From Gemmatimonadota bacterium (GTDB lineage: Bacteria > Gemmatimonadota > Gemmatimonadetes > Gemmatimonadales > GWC2-71-9), in NCBI GenBank assembly GCA_016880225.1, contig JAEHDT010000024.1:1-22229 (forward strand): a DNA stretch of 22,229 nt, read 5' to 3'. The translations under genes were made by a program, and so were the position numbers. A model generated the notes under the pieces. The model did no database searches. It was not told the origin of the DNA and worked only from the letters and a program-made list of their open reading frames with translations. Numbering within the stretch: the first letter of the stretch is position 1; each line of letters begins with the position of its first letter. Of this stretch, positions 20,843-22,229 are shown one piece after another.

Positions 20843-22229
20843 ATCGGCTCCCTGCGGGGGTGTAAAGAGTCGCAGCGCCGCGGTGCCCCACGCGGGCAGC
20901 TGGACGGTGACGTGCCCGTCCGGCGCGACGGGAATCGCCTCGCCGTTCATCTCGGCGAAGTTGACGCGGCGCGCGGCGCGGAAGCCGTAGGCCCCGGGCC
21001 AGACGGGCACGGCGCGCGCCACACCGGCCACGTCGAGCAGTTTCACGACCACGCCCGTGCCGTCGTCCGCCGGCTTCGCCCCCACCACCGCGACGCCCTG
21101 ATCCAGGATGAACAGCCCTGCGTCCTTGCGGGCCAGCGGGCCGGCGCCCGCGCTCGCGAACGGGGCACTCACGTACAGCGGATCGCACGCGGCCCAACCG
21201 CGCCGCACCGGCTCGGCGCCGTCCCCACCCGGCGCGAGCGCGGAGATGCGGAAACGGAACGTCAGCTCGCCACCCTGGCGCGCCGCGAAGTTCGTGGGCC
21301 AGTAGTTGTGCAGGACGTATGCGAACAGCGTGCCGTCGGGCTCCAGGGTGCGGCGCCATTGGCCCCGGAAGATGTCGTTGAGCGTGAACAGCGGGGTGTC
21401 GGGCCCGCTCCAGAGCATTCCACTCGCGGCATCGTGCAGCCACACCCAATGCGTGTGGCAATACCAGTCGCGACAGCTGCCGGGCTGCTGGTCGCGCTCC
21501 ACCGTCATGCGCCCCAGGGGCACGTCCACGTCGACCGTGGGCTTCGTGAGCGCGAATGGAAACGCGACGTACAGCGCTTCTTTCTCGGACGTGGCCGGCT
21601 TGACGACCCGGTTCTCGATGTCCGCCCACGACAGCTCGTCGTACAGCGTGACGACGCTCGTGACGCTGCTGCAGCCCTGCAGCGTGCGCTCGACGATGAG
21701 ACGGATGCCGACTCCGGGGAGTAGCTCGCGACGCGCCGACACCAGCCCGGCCTGGCTCACCGTCAGGTCGGGCACGGTGCGCAGCTCGTCGCGCGCGCTG
21801 CCCGTCCACAGGGCGCTGTGCGCGCCGCCCTGCACGTAGAGCAGTTGGTTCAGGCCCCCCCCCGGCCATTCGGCGGGCCGGACGCGCTCCCGGCCGTCGC
21901 CGGTGGTGAGCGAGCGGATGGCGCCGCTCGCGGGGTCGAGCACCACGTGAAAGCTGCCCGCCTGGGCCTCGAGCGCCGTGGCGTCATCGCGGGGCGGGTT
22001 GGCCGGCCGGCCTCCCTCCGCCAGCGCCAGGTAGCCCAGCGCCGGCACGTCGCGCGCCACCATCAGCGCGGAGCCGTCGGGCAGGTCCACCGCGGGCCAG
22101 GCGTGGCCGTCATGGGAGAGCTGCCGCCCCGCTCCGCCGGGCACGAGCACCACGTCGGACCGCGGCCAGCTCGAGGCGTTGAACACCACGCGAGCCGCGC
22201 CGGCCGCGGCACTCAGGCCGATGCGGAGC
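20840..22229 (-). CDS. Glycoside hydrolase family 38-like alpha-mannosidase, C-terminal part (cut by window edge)
   Basis: The visible 462 residues read in frame from the window edge to the TAA at 20840. They resemble the beta-sandwich C-terminal region of GH38 alpha-mannosidases: VVFNASSWPRSDVV near the edge, SGAIRSLTTGDG, and ENRVVKPATSEKEALYVAFPF in the central sandwich. RDWYCHTHWVWLHD follows, and the end is GHVTVQLPAWGTAALRLF. The catalytic barrel with the nucleophile aspartate would be encoded beyond 22229, so activity cannot be judged. These enzymes trim alpha-mannosides from glycans. The open frame continues through the edge without a start, so the GTG codons near 22189 are not the true start. 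Confidence 0.8.
   Translation of the reverse strand, partial: LRIGLSAAAGAARVVFNASSWPRSDVVLVPGGAGRQLSHDGHAWPAVDLPDGSALMVARDVPALGYLALAEGGRPANPPRDDATALEAQAGSFHVVLDPASGAIRSLTTGDGRERVRPAEWPGGGLNQLLYVQGGAHSALWTGSARDELRTVPDLTVSQAGLVSARRELLPGVGIRLIVERTLQGCSSVTSVVTLYDELSWADIENRVVKPATSEKEALYVAFPFALTKPTVDVDVPLGRMTVERDQQPGSCRDWYCHTHWVWLHDAASGMLWSGPDTPLFTLNDIFRGQWRRTLEPDGTLFAYVLHNYWPTNFAARQGGELTFRFRISALAPGGDGAEPVRRGWAACDPLYVSAPFASAGAGPLARKDAGLFILDQGVAVVGAKPADDGTGVVVKLLDVAGVARAVPVWPGAYGFRAARRVNFAEMNGEAIPVAPDGHVTVQLPAWGTAALRLFTPPQGAD

Overview
The window is very GC-rich bacterial chromosome with tightly packed genes. There are no rRNA or tRNA genes, insertion sequences or CRISPR arrays that I can recognise. 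The gene set is a fused Kgd/OdhA-type 2-oxoglutarate dehydrogenase, a ferritin-like/VIT1 iron exporter, short-Q-loop cytochrome bd, a MoxR-like ATPase with a VWA protein, and an SPFH protein. Several start codons have no Shine-Dalgarno sequence but a TAnnnT hexamer 5-7 nt upstream, which suggests leaderless transcription. Together this fits Gemmatimonadota or a related, mostly uncultured phylum. That placement is inference.

Layout. (1) 1-614, minus: start of a homocysteine S-methyltransferase, cut by the window edge. (2) 718-4007, plus: a DUF2231/TPR-like membrane protein, then cydA and cydB, with a palindromic heptamer-repeat element between cydA and cydB. (3) 5221-4012, minus: yggT, DUF167/yggU and a cupin, with overlapping start/stop codons. 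(4) 5239-8186, plus, divergent from (3) across 17 bp: a histone-deacetylase-family protein with an extra ~220-residue C-terminal region, overlapping an Er-VIT1 iron/manganese exporter. (5) 12714-8201, minus: kgd, then a six-bladed kelch protein coupled by TGATG. (6) 12749-13258, plus, divergent from kgd: a beta-lactamase-fold ORF lacking the segments that normally carry SxxK and KTG. (7) 13800-13255, minus: an exported DinB-like protein. (8) 15300-14002, minus: a VWA/MIDAS protein, divergent from an MFS exporter at 15345-16568. (9) 22229-16569, minus: the C-terminal half of a GH38-like alpha-mannosidase, a MoxR/Mg-chelatase-like AAA ATPase, an SPFH protein, a cytidylate-kinase-like protein and a lipoprotein aspartyl protease with a PDZ domain.

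How the genes fit together. Regions 2 and 5 are core energy metabolism: quinol oxidation by cytochrome bd and the 2-oxoglutarate step of the TCA cycle. Region 4 joins a putative deacylase to an iron exporter. The ATPase of region 9 and the VWA protein of region 8 belong to families that commonly work as pairs, although here they lie about 4 kb apart.

Leads outside ordinary annotation. Three period-7 tandem repeats lie in gene-neutral positions: the cydA-cydB gap and two Kgd linkers. Very compact divergent leaderless-type promoters occur at 5222-5238 and 12715-12748. The beta-lactamase-like ORF has lost both catalytic segments in frame. The HDAC C-terminal region is unidentified.
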